Notes: a model not told the origin generated them from the sequence alone. A stretch of DNA of 64,000 bases from JBBRNH01 sp038230415 (GCA_038230415.1 JBBRNH010000006.1:1-64000); one strand, 5' to 3'. Numbered from the stretch's first letter, positions 25,766 to 34,819 are shown. Translations and numbers: made by a program.

Positions 25766-26473
25766 ATGCAAACCCGTCAAAAATTAGTGGTACTGTCCGG
25801 TGCGGGTATCAGTGCCGAGAGTGGCATCAAGACCTTCCGCGATAACGATGGCCTGTGGGAAAACCACCGTGTCGAAGACGTAGCGACCATCGAAGCCTGG
25901 CACCGCGACCCCGTTCTGGTGCAGACGTTTTATAACCAACGCCGGAAACAACTGCCCACCGTGCAGCCCAACGCCGGGCATTACGCGCTGGCTAAACTCG
26001 AAACAAAGTACGACGTGACGATCATCACCCAGAATGTGGACGACCTGCACGAACGCGCCGGTTCGACCCGCGTGATGCACCTGCACGGCGAGTTGCTGAA
26101 AGTACGGAGCAGCAAAGACCCCGACTTGATCCTGGAAAACTACGACTGGGAGGCCAGCAATTATGAGATTCCGATGGGCGCGTTATGCCCCAAAGACTCG
26201 CAGTTGCGGCCCCACATCGTGTGGTTTGGCGAGGCCGTGCCAATGATCGAACCCGCCATCGAGCAGGTTCTCCAGGCCGATTTGTTTATTGTTACCGGCA
26301 CCTCATTAGCCGTGTATCCTGCCGCCGGATTACTTGATTTTGTGGAGCCGACGGTGCCGATTTACGTGGTTGACCCCAACATTCCCGAAGTCCGTCGGCG
26401 CGACAACGTCACGCTCATCCCCGAAGCGGCCTCAACGGGTTTAACGAAGTTGGTGGCGCAGTTGCTGCAATGA
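25766..26473 (+). CDS. cobB: Sir2-family NAD-dependent protein deacylase
   Basis: A 235-residue sirtuin that removes acyl groups from lysines using NAD+. The NAD-binding GAGISAESGIKTFRD (residues 13-27) is followed by TQNVDDLHERAG, the catalytic His in MHLHGEL, and the GTSLAVYPAAGL loop. The zinc ribbon normally seen between the HGEL and PHIVWFGE blocks lacks its four cysteines; only one Cys remains (ALCPKDS). This zinc-free form is seen in some Bacteroidota. The start beginning MQTRQKL is preferred over a Met five codons earlier, because the -7 box lies just before it. It may or may not be cotranscribed with the ars genes. Confidence 0.92.
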   Translation: MQTRQKLVVLSGAGISAESGIKTFRDNDGLWENHRVEDVATIEAWHRDPVLVQTFYNQRRKQLPTVQPNAGHYALAKLETKYDVTIITQNVDDLHERAGSTRVMHLHGELLKVRSSKDPDLILENYDWEASNYEIPMGALCPKDSQLRPHIVWFGEAVPMIEPAIEQVLQADLFIVTGTSLAVYPAAGLLDFVEPTVPIYVVDPNIPEVRRRDNVTLIPEAASTGLTKLVAQLLQ

Positions 26474-26516
26474 AATCAACGTAATTAGTTGGGTAGTCTG
26501 TTCTTGCCCATACACT

Positions 26517-26585
26517 CACAGCCTGGTGGCGGTGGGTAACGAGTTCGGCACCGCCACCAGGCTGTGCGGTTCAGGCGGGCAGTCC
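26517..26585. repeat. Perfect hairpin with TTCAGGCGGGCAGT tag, copy 2
   Basis: The 17-base arms 26517-26533 (CACAGCCTGGTGGCGGT) and 26550-26566 are perfect complements with a 16-base loop, followed by CGGTTCAGGCGGGCAGTCC. It sits between the convergent sirtuin and cellulase stops and probably acts as a bidirectional transcription end. The tag matches the loop of the hairpin at 3179-3247. Confidence 0.7.
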
Positions 26586-26601
26586 ATTCTTGCGCGTCAT
26601 C

Positions 26602-29067
26602 TTATTGCCCCACCTTTAGCAGCCGGATCGTCCGTAATTTCTGGTTTAGGTACTGAATCTGGAGCAGGTAGCCACCGGCGGGCAGGGTTTCGCCAAACGT
26701 AACCGATTGCCCCGTTGCCGCACTGCCCATCTGCAACCGCTCGCGACCCAAGCCGTCAACTACCCGGAGTGTCTGCACCGGCTGATCGGCCACAAACGTA
26801 AACGCCCGGCTACTGGGGTTCGGCGCGATAACTAATTCGGTATCGTCTGCCGAAATCCCCTCGCGGCTACCCGGCTCACAGGCAGCAACGGTTTTGCAGT
26901 ACTGCTTATACCAGGGAGCCGCCGAATAATTCATGCCTACGCACACATCGCCCCCGGTAAACCACGGCCCGAAATCAATCGTAAGTTTCGAGGGTTGCCC
27001 CGCCGTTGGGGTCAGCGTCCGGGTCGAACCCGTACACCACCACGAAAACGCGGTGGCGTTGGTCAGGTTGGCCGCGTTTAGTTCAAACGTCTTTACATCG
27101 TTGGGCCGGGCGCAGTCTGGCCCAATCACCGGGGCCGTTGTTGATGCCGGGGGTGTTCCGGTTGTTGATGGGGGCGGAGGGGGTCGCGTTGGGTTGCTGA
27201 CGGTGATCGTCACACCCCCTGATGTTGCCGTTGCGCCCTGATTATCAGTCGCTTTTGCCGAAACTGTATACGTTCCAGCCGCCACGCTTGCCCAACTGAA
27301 CTGATACGGCGCGGTGGTGGCCTCGCCCAATTTGGTGTTGCCGGTAAAGAACTCAACTTTGGCGATGCTGCCGTCCGAATCGGTTGCGTTAGCCGTGATG
27401 AGTACCGTTGCCGGGGCCGTAAACGCAGCGTTGTTGGCCGGAGCCGTCAGCGTTACCGTTGGGGCCACGTTCGGGGCCGGTGGCGGAGGAGGTGGCGGGG
27501 TGCCGGTGCAGACGGTGATCGTCCGGCAAAACTGCTTGTACCAGGGGGCCGCTGAATAATTCACACCCACGCAAACCTGCCCGCCGGTGAAGTTCGGCCC
27601 GAAACTGATGGTGGTTTTGCTGCCTGCCTGCGCCATGCTCTGCGTTGACCCCGTACACCACCAGCCAAACGACGTGGCATTAACAAGGTTGGCCGCGCTC
27701 AGTTCATACACCGTCACGTCGTTTGCCAGTACGCAGGCAGGCCCCGAAAAATCATCGCCGGTTGGCGGGGGTGGGGGAGGAGGGGTAGGGGCCGAGGCTA
27801 TCACCTGCACCGCCGGGGAAGTCAACGGCCCGCCGTTTGCCAGAATCGCTTTGGCCGTTATCGCGTAGGTGCCAGATGTTATGTTGCTGATTGTGAATAT
27901 GTACGGTGCCGCAGCATCGTCGCCGAGTTTGGTAGTGCCGCTATAAAATTCAACTACTGTGGCGGTGGTGTTGCTCACACTGGCCGAAATCACCACGTTG
28001 CTGCCAGCCGTAACGGTGGTATTGCCCGTTGGGGCGGTAATGGCAACGGATGGGACCACCGCCACCGGCCCAAAATCATCGGCGGGGCTGAGAATGTGGT
28101 TTTTCACCCACGTTCCCGATGTGCTGGTGTTGTTCCAGTTTTGGCTGCTGCACGCGCCGGGATTCAGGGCTGCCGACGACTCGTCTTTATCGGCAAAACT
28201 CCAGTTGCACCAGCTAATTTTTTGCCCCGCCGGGTTCTGCCCGGCCATCAGGTCAATCCAGGCCTGGGCGTTGGCATAATCGGCCCCGCCGTTGCCGGAG
28301 TAGTTGCTCGTTCCCCACTCAGTCACGAACAGCGGCAGTTGGGCTGATATGTTCCTGATGTCCTGCTGAAAATAGTGCGATCCGGCGTAGAAATGCACGG
28401 TGTACAGCACGTTGTAGGCGTTGGTGGCACTGAGCGGGTTTGCCAGCACATCCTGCGGACGCTGATCGTAGTTGGGCGTACCGACCAAAATCAGCCCCTG
28501 CGGATCATACTGCCGGATGATGGGAATAATCTGATCGGCGTAGGTTTTTATCTGATCCCAGGTCACGCCGTTGGGTTCATTGCAGAGTTCATAAATCACG
28601 TGTTTCTTACCCGCGTGGGTCTGGGCCATCTGCCGGAAAAACGTTTTGGCCGGTTCGATGCGGTCGTTCGGGTTGCCGGGGTTCAGGATGTGCCAGTCAA
28701 TGATGCAGTATATCCCGGCCTGGGCTGTCCAGTCAACAATCTGATTCATTTTGGCGGTCAGGCCGGTGGGGTTGCTCAGGTAGCCGCCTTCGTCCACGTA
28801 CAGAGCCGCCCGGAACACATCGGCTCCCCACTGCGAAGCCAGTGCCTGCACCGAAGCCTGGTTGTAGCACTGATCGAACCATTGCAAACCGTGCGAACTC
28901 ATGCCCCGGAGTTGAATGGCCCGCCCCGATTCATTACAGAGTTGCTTATTCAGCACCTGTAGCCGACCGTTGGCGACCAATGGCGTGGGCGATTGCCCGA
29001 AGGCCGACGCGCTGACGAGAAGCGTCAGGAACCCGGCAAGGAGCCGGGTAATCATAGAATTTTTCAT
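26602..29067 (-). CDS. GH5 cellulase, multidomain, T9SS-secreted
   Basis: An 821-residue secreted endoglucanase. The order is: signal peptide ending SAFGQ; GH5 barrel with acid/base Glu164 (YELCNEPNG) and nucleophile Glu250 (FVTEWGTSNY); an Ig-like domain; a PKD-like module; a second Ig-like domain; a second PKD-like module; and a T9SS type A sorting domain (IAPNPSSRAF to the end). The linkers are Pro-rich. The two PKD-like modules share WWCTGST, VCVG and NYSAAPWYKQ. The start beginning MKNSMIT is used rather than a Met ten codons upstream. The enzyme should be delivered to the cell surface for cellulose or beta-glucan breakdown. Confidence 0.93.
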   Translation of the reverse strand: MKNSMITRLLAGFLTLLVSASAFGQSPTPLVANGRLQVLNKQLCNESGRAIQLRGMSSHGLQWFDQCYNQASVQALASQWGADVFRAALYVDEGGYLSNPTGLTAKMNQIVDWTAQAGIYCIIDWHILNPGNPNDRIEPAKTFFRQMAQTHAGKKHVIYELCNEPNGVTWDQIKTYADQIIPIIRQYDPQGLILVGTPNYDQRPQDVLANPLSATNAYNVLYTVHFYAGSHYFQQDIRNISAQLPLFVTEWGTSNYSGNGGADYANAQAWIDLMAGQNPAGQKISWCNWSFADKDESSAALNPGACSSQNWNNTSTSGTWVKNHILSPADDFGPVAVVPSVAITAPTGNTTVTAGSNVVISASVSNTTATVVEFYSGTTKLGDDAAAPYIFTISNITSGTYAITAKAILANGGPLTSPAVQVIASAPTPPPPPPPTGDDFSGPACVLANDVTVYELSAANLVNATSFGWWCTGSTQSMAQAGSKTTISFGPNFTGGQVCVGVNYSAAPWYKQFCRTITVCTGTPPPPPPPAPNVAPTVTLTAPANNAAFTAPATVLITANATDSDGSIAKVEFFTGNTKLGEATTAPYQFSWASVAAGTYTVSAKATDNQGATATSGGVTITVSNPTRPPPPPSTTGTPPASTTAPVIGPDCARPNDVKTFELNAANLTNATAFSWWCTGSTRTLTPTAGQPSKLTIDFGPWFTGGDVCVGMNYSAAPWYKQYCKTVAACEPGSREGISADDTELVIAPNPSSRAFTFVADQPVQTLRVVDGLGRERLQMGSAATGQSVTFGETLPAGGYLLQIQYLNQKLRTIRLLKVGQ

Positions 29068-29314
29068 GCGTATCGAGCCGGAGAAGATGTTCCTCAAAGA
29101 ACAAAAGAATAAGCCGACTTTCCAAGAGAAGACGACTTACTGTTACTGACTGAGCGGACTAATCACGCTTAATGCACTGTCTGTTGGCAGACAGAAACGG
29201 GTGTTGGCGGCCAAAAATGCGTTTTCGAGGCCGGGTTATAGGTTGTTAATAGGGCAAGAATCCAATCGGGTTAGAACGTCGTATATCGTTTGCCTATTTG
29301 TATAACGCTACCCG

Positions 29315-29800
29315 ATGATTCTATTTTTTTCTCCCCGGTTGCTCATTGCCCTGTTTATGCTGTGTTCGCTCGGTTCGCTGGCGCAATCAACCCCTAAAAC
29401 TACCCGAAATCAAACTACCCAACCACGCTTATCCGGCAACCGTGCTGCCTGGCAGGATGGTATAACCATTGCTGATACCTTGCGGCTGGCAACGGAATAT
29501 GAACCGGCCAAACCCAAAAAAACTACTACTACTTTTCGGTTAGCAGCAGAAGCGGATGCACCGGCTCCGGCAGACAGCGTAACCGTAGAGAAGGTTCCCG
29601 TTAGCCCGGCACCCATCATACCGACTTCATTACCATTCATTTACAGGCACACAATTTATAATCAGTCCCCGCCAAACCAGCAACAGCCGGTTGTGTATTC
29701 GGTTGCCGGGCGAACCAACGCACCCGTATCACGCCCCACGCCAGACAAGGCCGAGAGTGATCTGGAGCGCGTCTTGAACCGAAAAAAACGAGTCAATTAA
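29315..29800 (+). CDS. Exported low-complexity protein of unknown function
   Basis: A 161-residue protein with a clear signal peptide (LLIALFMLCSLGSLAQ). The rest is polar, Thr/Pro/Ala-rich and probably disordered, and ends in a basic tail (LERVLNRKKRVN). No domain is recognised. It precedes the TPR plus Ppx/GppA-like gene by 22 bases on the same strand, so the two are probably one operon and may act together in the cell envelope. Confidence 0.65.
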   Translation: MILFFSPRLLIALFMLCSLGSLAQSTPKTTRNQTTQPRLSGNRAAWQDGITIADTLRLATEYEPAKPKKTTTTFRLAAEADAPAPADSVTVEKVPVSPAPIIPTSLPFIYRHTIYNQSPPNQQQPVVYSVAGRTNAPVSRPTPDKAESDLERVLNRKKRVN

Positions 29801-29822
29801 CCCACTAACTCTTACTCTCTCT

Positions 29823-31238
29823 GTGAAACAGTTTATACTCACTCTGCTGCTTGCGGTAGGTGCCACGTCCGTTTTTGCCCAGGAAGCCCAGTCGGTGACC
29901 CAGGCGATTCATTACATCAAATTAGCCAATACGCTGCGCGAGGTCAACAAATCAGAAGAATCGCTGAGTCTGCTCAGACGCGCCCTGCCCGCCGTTAAGT
30001 CAAAGAGTTTGTACTGGCAGGCTGTTACTACCGAACTCATCGGGCTTTGCCACAAAGACCTCGAAGAGTACGGACCCGCCGTGCAATACCTCGAACGCGC
30101 CCGGTCGCAGTATGCCAAACTCAAATACGTTGCCAGTGCGTGGGGCGTGAACGAAGTGATCCGGGATATTTCGGGTAAAAATCTGTATGCAGGGATTCAG
30201 ATTGGGACTTCGGATGTGACATTAGCCATCTTCAAAACCCAGTATGAAAGCGATTTCTACGAGAAAGACATCCGCTCGATCATCCGGGTGCCAAATCTGG
30301 GTCTCACCGCCGACGCATCGGGGTCGTACCGGCAGGGACAGGTGGCGTTGCAGGCCTGTTTAGACACGATTCAACGCTATAACATCCCCGGCGAACGCAC
30401 ATTCATCGTTTTTAGCAGTGATGTGTTGGCAAGTCCGGTTGCCAAAAGCACCCTCTACGCGCAGTTGACGAGTGTATTGCCTAAAAACAGTCCCCTGCAC
30501 ATAGACACCACCCTGACACCCGCCCGCGAAGCCGAATTGTTCACCATTGGGGCAATTCCGCGCCGGGTGTGGCCCACCACATCCATGCTCAATATGGGCA
30601 GCACGGGCATTACATACGGTTATTTCGACAAGCCGGTCGGCACCGCTCCCAAAACGTTCCACTATGGCAGTTCGCCGGTCGGGATCAACACACTCGTGAA
30701 TCAGATTGACCCGCGCCGGTTTGCCACCATAGACACCTATCAGCGGGAAGTCAGGCGGCTTGTTGGGGCGATGGCCGACACTAATTTGGTGGCTCCGTTG
30801 CCGGGCCTGAACCAACGCCGGACGGTGGGCGTGAGCGGAACGATTGTGCTGGCCCTCGCCACGTATCTATATCCCGAAAAAGCCGGAAAGACAGCGGTTC
30901 CGGTCACGCTAACCGACGTGCAACGATTCAGACAGTTGGCCCTGACTGATTATGACGCATTGATTCAGCCCAATCTGACGGGCATTACAGACCTCGCAAT
31001 TCGGGATAAGGCCGCCCAGGATGTTCGGAATGTGCAGAATCAGCTTACCCGCAAACAGCTCATTGCCGGGGCGTTGCTGCTCGAAGCCGCGTTTGGGGCT
31101 TATCGCGATAAGCCCACGCCCAAACGGTTCGTCTTTATTCGGGACTCTGATATTGGCTGGGTGACGGGTAAATTCCTGGAAACGATCAACTATGAGTACG
31201 AATCTACCATCGCCAAAGGGGCTTTATATACCCGGTAA
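29823..31238 (+). CDS. Exported TPR protein with a degenerate Ppx/GppA-like (ASKHA) fold
   Basis: A 471-residue protein starting at GTG. A signal peptide (residues 1-19, ending VFA) is followed by TPR-like helices (about 25-110). The rest follows the layout of exopolyphosphatase/GppA. GIQIGTSDVTLAIF (124-137) stands where the phosphate-1 loop should be. FIVFSSDVLASPVAKS (194-209) resembles the family's ATSAxR block, and TPAREAEL (232-239) the GEEEA block. LNMGSTGITYGYF (256-268) resembles the phosphate-2 loop, and GVSGT (336-340) the adenosine motif. The usual Asp residues of the two phosphate loops are Gln126 and Asn257, so catalysis is doubtful. Export of such a fold is unusual. Confidence 0.7.
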   Translation: MKQFILTLLLAVGATSVFAQEAQSVTQAIHYIKLANTLREVNKSEESLSLLRRALPAVKSKSLYWQAVTTELIGLCHKDLEEYGPAVQYLERARSQYAKLKYVASAWGVNEVIRDISGKNLYAGIQIGTSDVTLAIFKTQYESDFYEKDIRSIIRVPNLGLTADASGSYRQGQVALQACLDTIQRYNIPGERTFIVFSSDVLASPVAKSTLYAQLTSVLPKNSPLHIDTTLTPAREAELFTIGAIPRRVWPTTSMLNMGSTGITYGYFDKPVGTAPKTFHYGSSPVGINTLVNQIDPRRFATIDTYQREVRRLVGAMADTNLVAPLPGLNQRRTVGVSGTIVLALATYLYPEKAGKTAVPVTLTDVQRFRQLALTDYDALIQPNLTGITDLAIRDKAAQDVRNVQNQLTRKQLIAGALLLEAAFGAYRDKPTPKRFVFIRDSDIGWVTGKFLETINYEYESTIAKGALYTR

Positions 31239-31280
31239 GGAAAGCTACGAACGCTGGCTCACATATTATTTTACGAAACT

Positions 31281-31313
31281 TTTGGTAATTACCCCATAAT
31301 CAGCCTATTTTTG
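31281..31313 (+). promoter_or_regulatory. Cold-shock gene promoter
   Basis: TTTG (31281-31284), a 21-base spacer and TATTTTTG (31306-31313), a full TAnnTTTG match. This leaves a leader of roughly 15 bases before the ATG at 31333, too short for a cspA-type thermosensor leader. Confidence 0.65.
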
Positions 31314-31332
31314 GGGGTTAAAAACAAGTCAA

Positions 31333-31524
31333 ATGCAAACAGGAGTAGTAAAATTTTTTAATGAGACGAAAGGATTCGGCTTCATTAAACCCGACGGAGG
31401 TGGGGAAGACATCTTCTTCCACGCGACAGGCCTGATCGATCAGGTTCGCGAGAACGACAAGGTCAAATTCGAGGTTCAGAAAGGCCAGAAAGGGCTGAAC
31501 GCGATTGATGTGCAGATCGTCTGA
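31333..31524 (+). CDS. Cold-shock domain protein
   Basis: A 63-residue single-strand nucleic-acid-binding OB fold of the CspA family. It has RNP1 (KGFGFIKP, residues 13-20) and RNP2 (DIFFHATG, residues 26-33). It acts as an RNA chaperone that prevents structure in mRNA. It is transcribed alone from its own promoter and closed by a strong terminator. Confidence 0.95.
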   Translation: MQTGVVKFFNETKGFGFIKPDGGGEDIFFHATGLIDQVRENDKVKFEVQKGQKGLNAIDVQIV

Positions 31525-31551
31525 TTTGAGAATATACGAACTGGTTATGCA

Positions 31552-31590
31552 AAACGAAGAAACCTGCCCATTGGGCAGGTTTCTTCGTTT
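31552..31590. terminator. Intrinsic terminator of the cold-shock gene
   Basis: A perfect 18-base stem (AAACGAAGAAACCTGCCC, 31552-31569, with 31573-31590) with a three-base loop. It ends in TTT and is followed by a T-rich stretch. It lies 28 bases after the stop. Confidence 0.9.
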
Positions 31591-31684
31591 TAGTCCGTTT
31601 TGTCCGAATTTTATTCGGTTCGTTAGGCAACTAACCGAACCTGATTTACATTTAGGGCAGCGTACCCAACTATAATTTTTCACC

Positions 31685-34600
31685 GTGAACAAACACCTAC
31701 TCACTTTTTTGCTGGCCGCAGGCTTGCTGCAAACGGCAGTTGCCCAGACCACCTTTCCGCGCAACGGCGCGTTTGACGAACGGCCCGGCCTGTTTGCCTT
31801 CACCAACGCCACCATCGTGGTTGACCCGCAAACCACGCTGCAAAATGCCACGCTCCTCGTTCGCGATGGTAAAATAGAAGCCGTTGGCACGGCAGTCAGC
31901 ATACCCACCGGCAGCGTTATCACCAACCTGAACGGCAAACGCATTTACCCCGCCCTGCTCGACATTGACTCGGATTATGGGATGCCCGAAGCTGCCCGTC
32001 CTGCCGGTGGTGGTGGGCGTGGATTCGGCGGAGTGCCGCAGTACGAATCCAGCAAAAAAGGGCCGTACTACTGGAATCAGGCCATTCAACCCGAAACCGA
32101 CGCGGGTGTGGCGTTTAAAGCCAACGCCACCAAAGCCGACGAACTCCGCAAATTAGGGTTCGGGGCCGTGCTGACCCACGCCCACGACGGCATTGCGCGG
32201 GGCAACTCGGCCATCGTGACCCTTGCCGACGACCGCGAGAATATGCTCGTGCTGCGAAACGGCGTGTCGGCCCATTATTCATTCAGCAAAGGCACATCGG
32301 GGCAGGCCTATCCCAACTCCGGCATGGGCGCGGTGGCCTTGCTGCGGCAGGCGTTTTATGATGCCGACTGGTATAAACGGGGTGGCAGCAAAGAGCAGAA
32401 TAACCTCTCGCTTGAGGCCATGAGCCGCCACGCCGGGCTGCCCGCCATCTTCGACGCGGGTGATAAAATGGGCGTGTTGCGGGCCGACAAAATCGGCGAT
32501 GAGTTTGGGGTTCAGTACATTATCCGGGGTGGGGGCGACGAATACCAACGCCTTCCCGAAATAAAAGCCACCGGCGCATCGCTGATTATACCCGTCAATT
32601 TCCCGCAACCGTATGACGTAGAAGACGTTTGGGATGCCGACAATATCTCGTGGGCCGAACTCAAACACTGGGAGATGGCTCCGCTGAACGCGGGTATGCT
32701 GGCCGGGGCCGGGGTGCCGTTTGCGCTGACGACGACGGGATTAAAGGCCAAAACCGAGTTCTGGGCCAACATCCGCAAAGCCATCGAGAACGGTCTCACC
32801 GAGACCCAAGCCCTCGAAGCCCTGACCACTACCCCCGCCAAACTCATACGGGCCGACGATCTGCTCGGTAGTTTAAAGCCGGGTTTTGCCGCTAACTTCC
32901 TGATTACGAACGGTAATCTGTTCTCGTCCGATGCCGTGATCTACGAAAACTGGATTCGCGGCAAGCAGTATATCATCACCAACAAAAACGCGGCTGACCT
33001 GCGCGGAGCCTATACCCTGACCGTTGGCCCGCAATCGACTCTGAAACTGAACATCACCGGAAAATCGCCGATAACTCCGGAGTATCAGGTCATCAGCGAT
33101 ACCACCAAAATTACGCCGAAGGTCTCCGTCAGTGGCGAGGTGATCACGATGCAGATTGCGCTGAACAAACGCCAACCCACCGCTCTGACCCGGCTCACCG
33201 GCTACCGTACCGCAACCGGATTTACCGGCGATGGCGAAACACCCGATGGCAAGATCGTAACCTGGACAGCCACCCGAACGGGCGACGCACCACTATCGGG
33301 GTCAGCCGCATCTGTGTCAGGCGTTTCTGCTTCAATGGTGAGTACATCAGGCGTTTCGGGCAGTGTCGTTTCTACATCAGCAGCCAGCACAACGGCCACT
33401 GCTGCTAATCTCCGCGCCACAATGCGCTACCCGTTTGTGGGGATGGGCAACGCCCAAAAGCCGCAGGCCCAGACGATGCTCATCAAAAACGCGTCGGTCT
33501 GGACCAACGAAGCTGCCGGAATTTTAACAGCCGCCGACGTGCTGGTGCAAAACGGCAAAATAGCGCAGGTGGGCCAGAACCTCACCGCCCCCGCCGGGGC
33601 CAGCGTAATTGACGGAACCGGCAAACACCTCACCAACGGTATTTTTGATGAACATTCGCACATCGCGCTGTTTTCGATCAACGAAGGCGGGCAATCATCG
33701 TCGGCGGAGGTCAGGATGGCCGACGTGATTAATCCCGACGACATCAATATCTATCGTCAGTTGGCCGGGGGTGTCACGAGTTCGCAACTGCTGCACGGCT
33801 CGGCCAACGCCATCGGCGGGCAGTCGGCGATTGTGAAACTCAAGTGGGGCGAATCAGCAGCGGGGATGCTCATTGCCGGAGCCGACGGGTTTATCAAGTT
33901 CGCGCTCGGCGAAAACGTGAAGCAGTCCAACTACCCCAACCCGAACGTACTGACCCGGTTTCCGCAGTCGCGGATGGGTGTGGAGCAGGTCTATATGGAT
34001 CACTTCATGCGGGCCAAAGAATACAACGCGGGCTGGAAGAACTATAACGCTCTGAACGCCAAAGACAAAGCCACCGCCACCATGCCCCGGCGCGACATTG
34101 AACTCGATGCCATTGGCGAGATTCTCGATGCGAAACGGTTTATCACCTGCCACAGTTACGTGCAGTCAGAAATCAATATGCTGCTCCACGTGGCCGACTC
34201 GCTTGGCTTTAAAGTGAACACGTTCACGCACATTCTGGAGGGCTATAAAGTGGCCGACAAGATGGCGAAACACGGCGCGGGCGGCTCGTCATTTGCCGAC
34301 TGGTGGGCCTATAAAATGGAGGTCAAAGATGCCATTCCGTACAATGCCGCCATCATGCACCGGCAGGGCGTGGTGGTGTCTATCAACTCTGACGATGCCG
34401 AGATGGCCCGCCGACTGAACCAGGAAGCGGCCAAAACGGTGGAGTACGGCGGTATTTCGGAGATCGATGCCTGGAAAATGGTGACGCTTAACCCCGCCAA
34501 ACTCATGCACTTAGACGGTCGGCTGGGGAGTATCAGGCCCGGCAAAGATGCCGATCTCGTGTTGTGGAACGCCAATCCGCTCTCGATTTATGCCCGTCCC

Positions 34601-34819
34601 GAAAAAACGATCATTGACGGTGCCATTTACTTTGACCTGCAAGCCGAAGACAAAAAGCGTGACGACCTCCAGGCCGAACGCGCCCGCCTGATTCAGAAGA
34701 TGATTGCGGCCAAAGCCGGGGGCGCACCCACCGCCGGTCGGCCCGCGTTTCGGCGGCAGCGGATGTGGCATTGCGAAGACGTAGAAGGGGTGATGGCCGA
34801 GGGGGAGGAAGGGAAGTAG
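31685..34819 (+). CDS. Exported double amidohydrolase-family protein
   Basis: A 1044-residue protein with a GTG start and a signal peptide ending TAVAQ. It contains two amidohydrolase-like halves. In the first (about residues 25-450) the usual GLIDxHxH metal site reads ALLDIDSDYG, so the metal ligands are missing. In the second (about 590-1020) the site is intact as GIFDEHSHI, with later His-bearing blocks CHSYVQSE and FTHILEG and an acid in SINSDDAEM. The halves are joined by a Ser/Thr/Val-rich linker near residues 520-575. The reaction is probably hydrolysis of a cyclic amide or imidazolone-like bond in the periplasm; the substrate is unknown. Confidence 0.85.
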   Translation: MNKHLLTFLLAAGLLQTAVAQTTFPRNGAFDERPGLFAFTNATIVVDPQTTLQNATLLVRDGKIEAVGTAVSIPTGSVITNLNGKRIYPALLDIDSDYGMPEAARPAGGGGRGFGGVPQYESSKKGPYYWNQAIQPETDAGVAFKANATKADELRKLGFGAVLTHAHDGIARGNSAIVTLADDRENMLVLRNGVSAHYSFSKGTSGQAYPNSGMGAVALLRQAFYDADWYKRGGSKEQNNLSLEAMSRHAGLPAIFDAGDKMGVLRADKIGDEFGVQYIIRGGGDEYQRLPEIKATGASLIIPVNFPQPYDVEDVWDADNISWAELKHWEMAPLNAGMLAGAGVPFALTTTGLKAKTEFWANIRKAIENGLTETQALEALTTTPAKLIRADDLLGSLKPGFAANFLITNGNLFSSDAVIYENWIRGKQYIITNKNAADLRGAYTLTVGPQSTLKLNITGKSPITPEYQVISDTTKITPKVSVSGEVITMQIALNKRQPTALTRLTGYRTATGFTGDGETPDGKIVTWTATRTGDAPLSGSAASVSGVSASMVSTSGVSGSVVSTSAASTTATAANLRATMRYPFVGMGNAQKPQAQTMLIKNASVWTNEAAGILTAADVLVQNGKIAQVGQNLTAPAGASVIDGTGKHLTNGIFDEHSHIALFSINEGGQSSSAEVRMADVINPDDINIYRQLAGGVTSSQLLHGSANAIGGQSAIVKLKWGESAAGMLIAGADGFIKFALGENVKQSNYPNPNVLTRFPQSRMGVEQVYMDHFMRAKEYNAGWKNYNALNAKDKATATMPRRDIELDAIGEILDAKRFITCHSYVQSEINMLLHVADSLGFKVNTFTHILEGYKVADKMAKHGAGGSSFADWWAYKMEVKDAIPYNAAIMHRQGVVVSINSDDAEMARRLNQEAAKTVEYGGISEIDAWKMVTLNPAKLMHLDGRLGSIRPGKDADLVLWNANPLSIYARPEKTIIDGAIYFDLQAEDKKRDDLQAERARLIQKMIAAKAGGAPTAGRPAFRRQRMWHCEDVEGVMAEGEEGK

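Noticed and set aside
29177..29194. CTGTCTG-TTGG-CAGACAG hairpin upstream of the 29315 gene.
   Set aside because: A seven-base stem is expected by chance in this length of sequence, and there is no other sign of function.
31318..31944. A 208-codon minus-strand frame over the cold-shock gene.
   Set aside because: It is antisense to the cold-shock gene, its terminator and the start of the amidohydrolase, with no recognisable domain.
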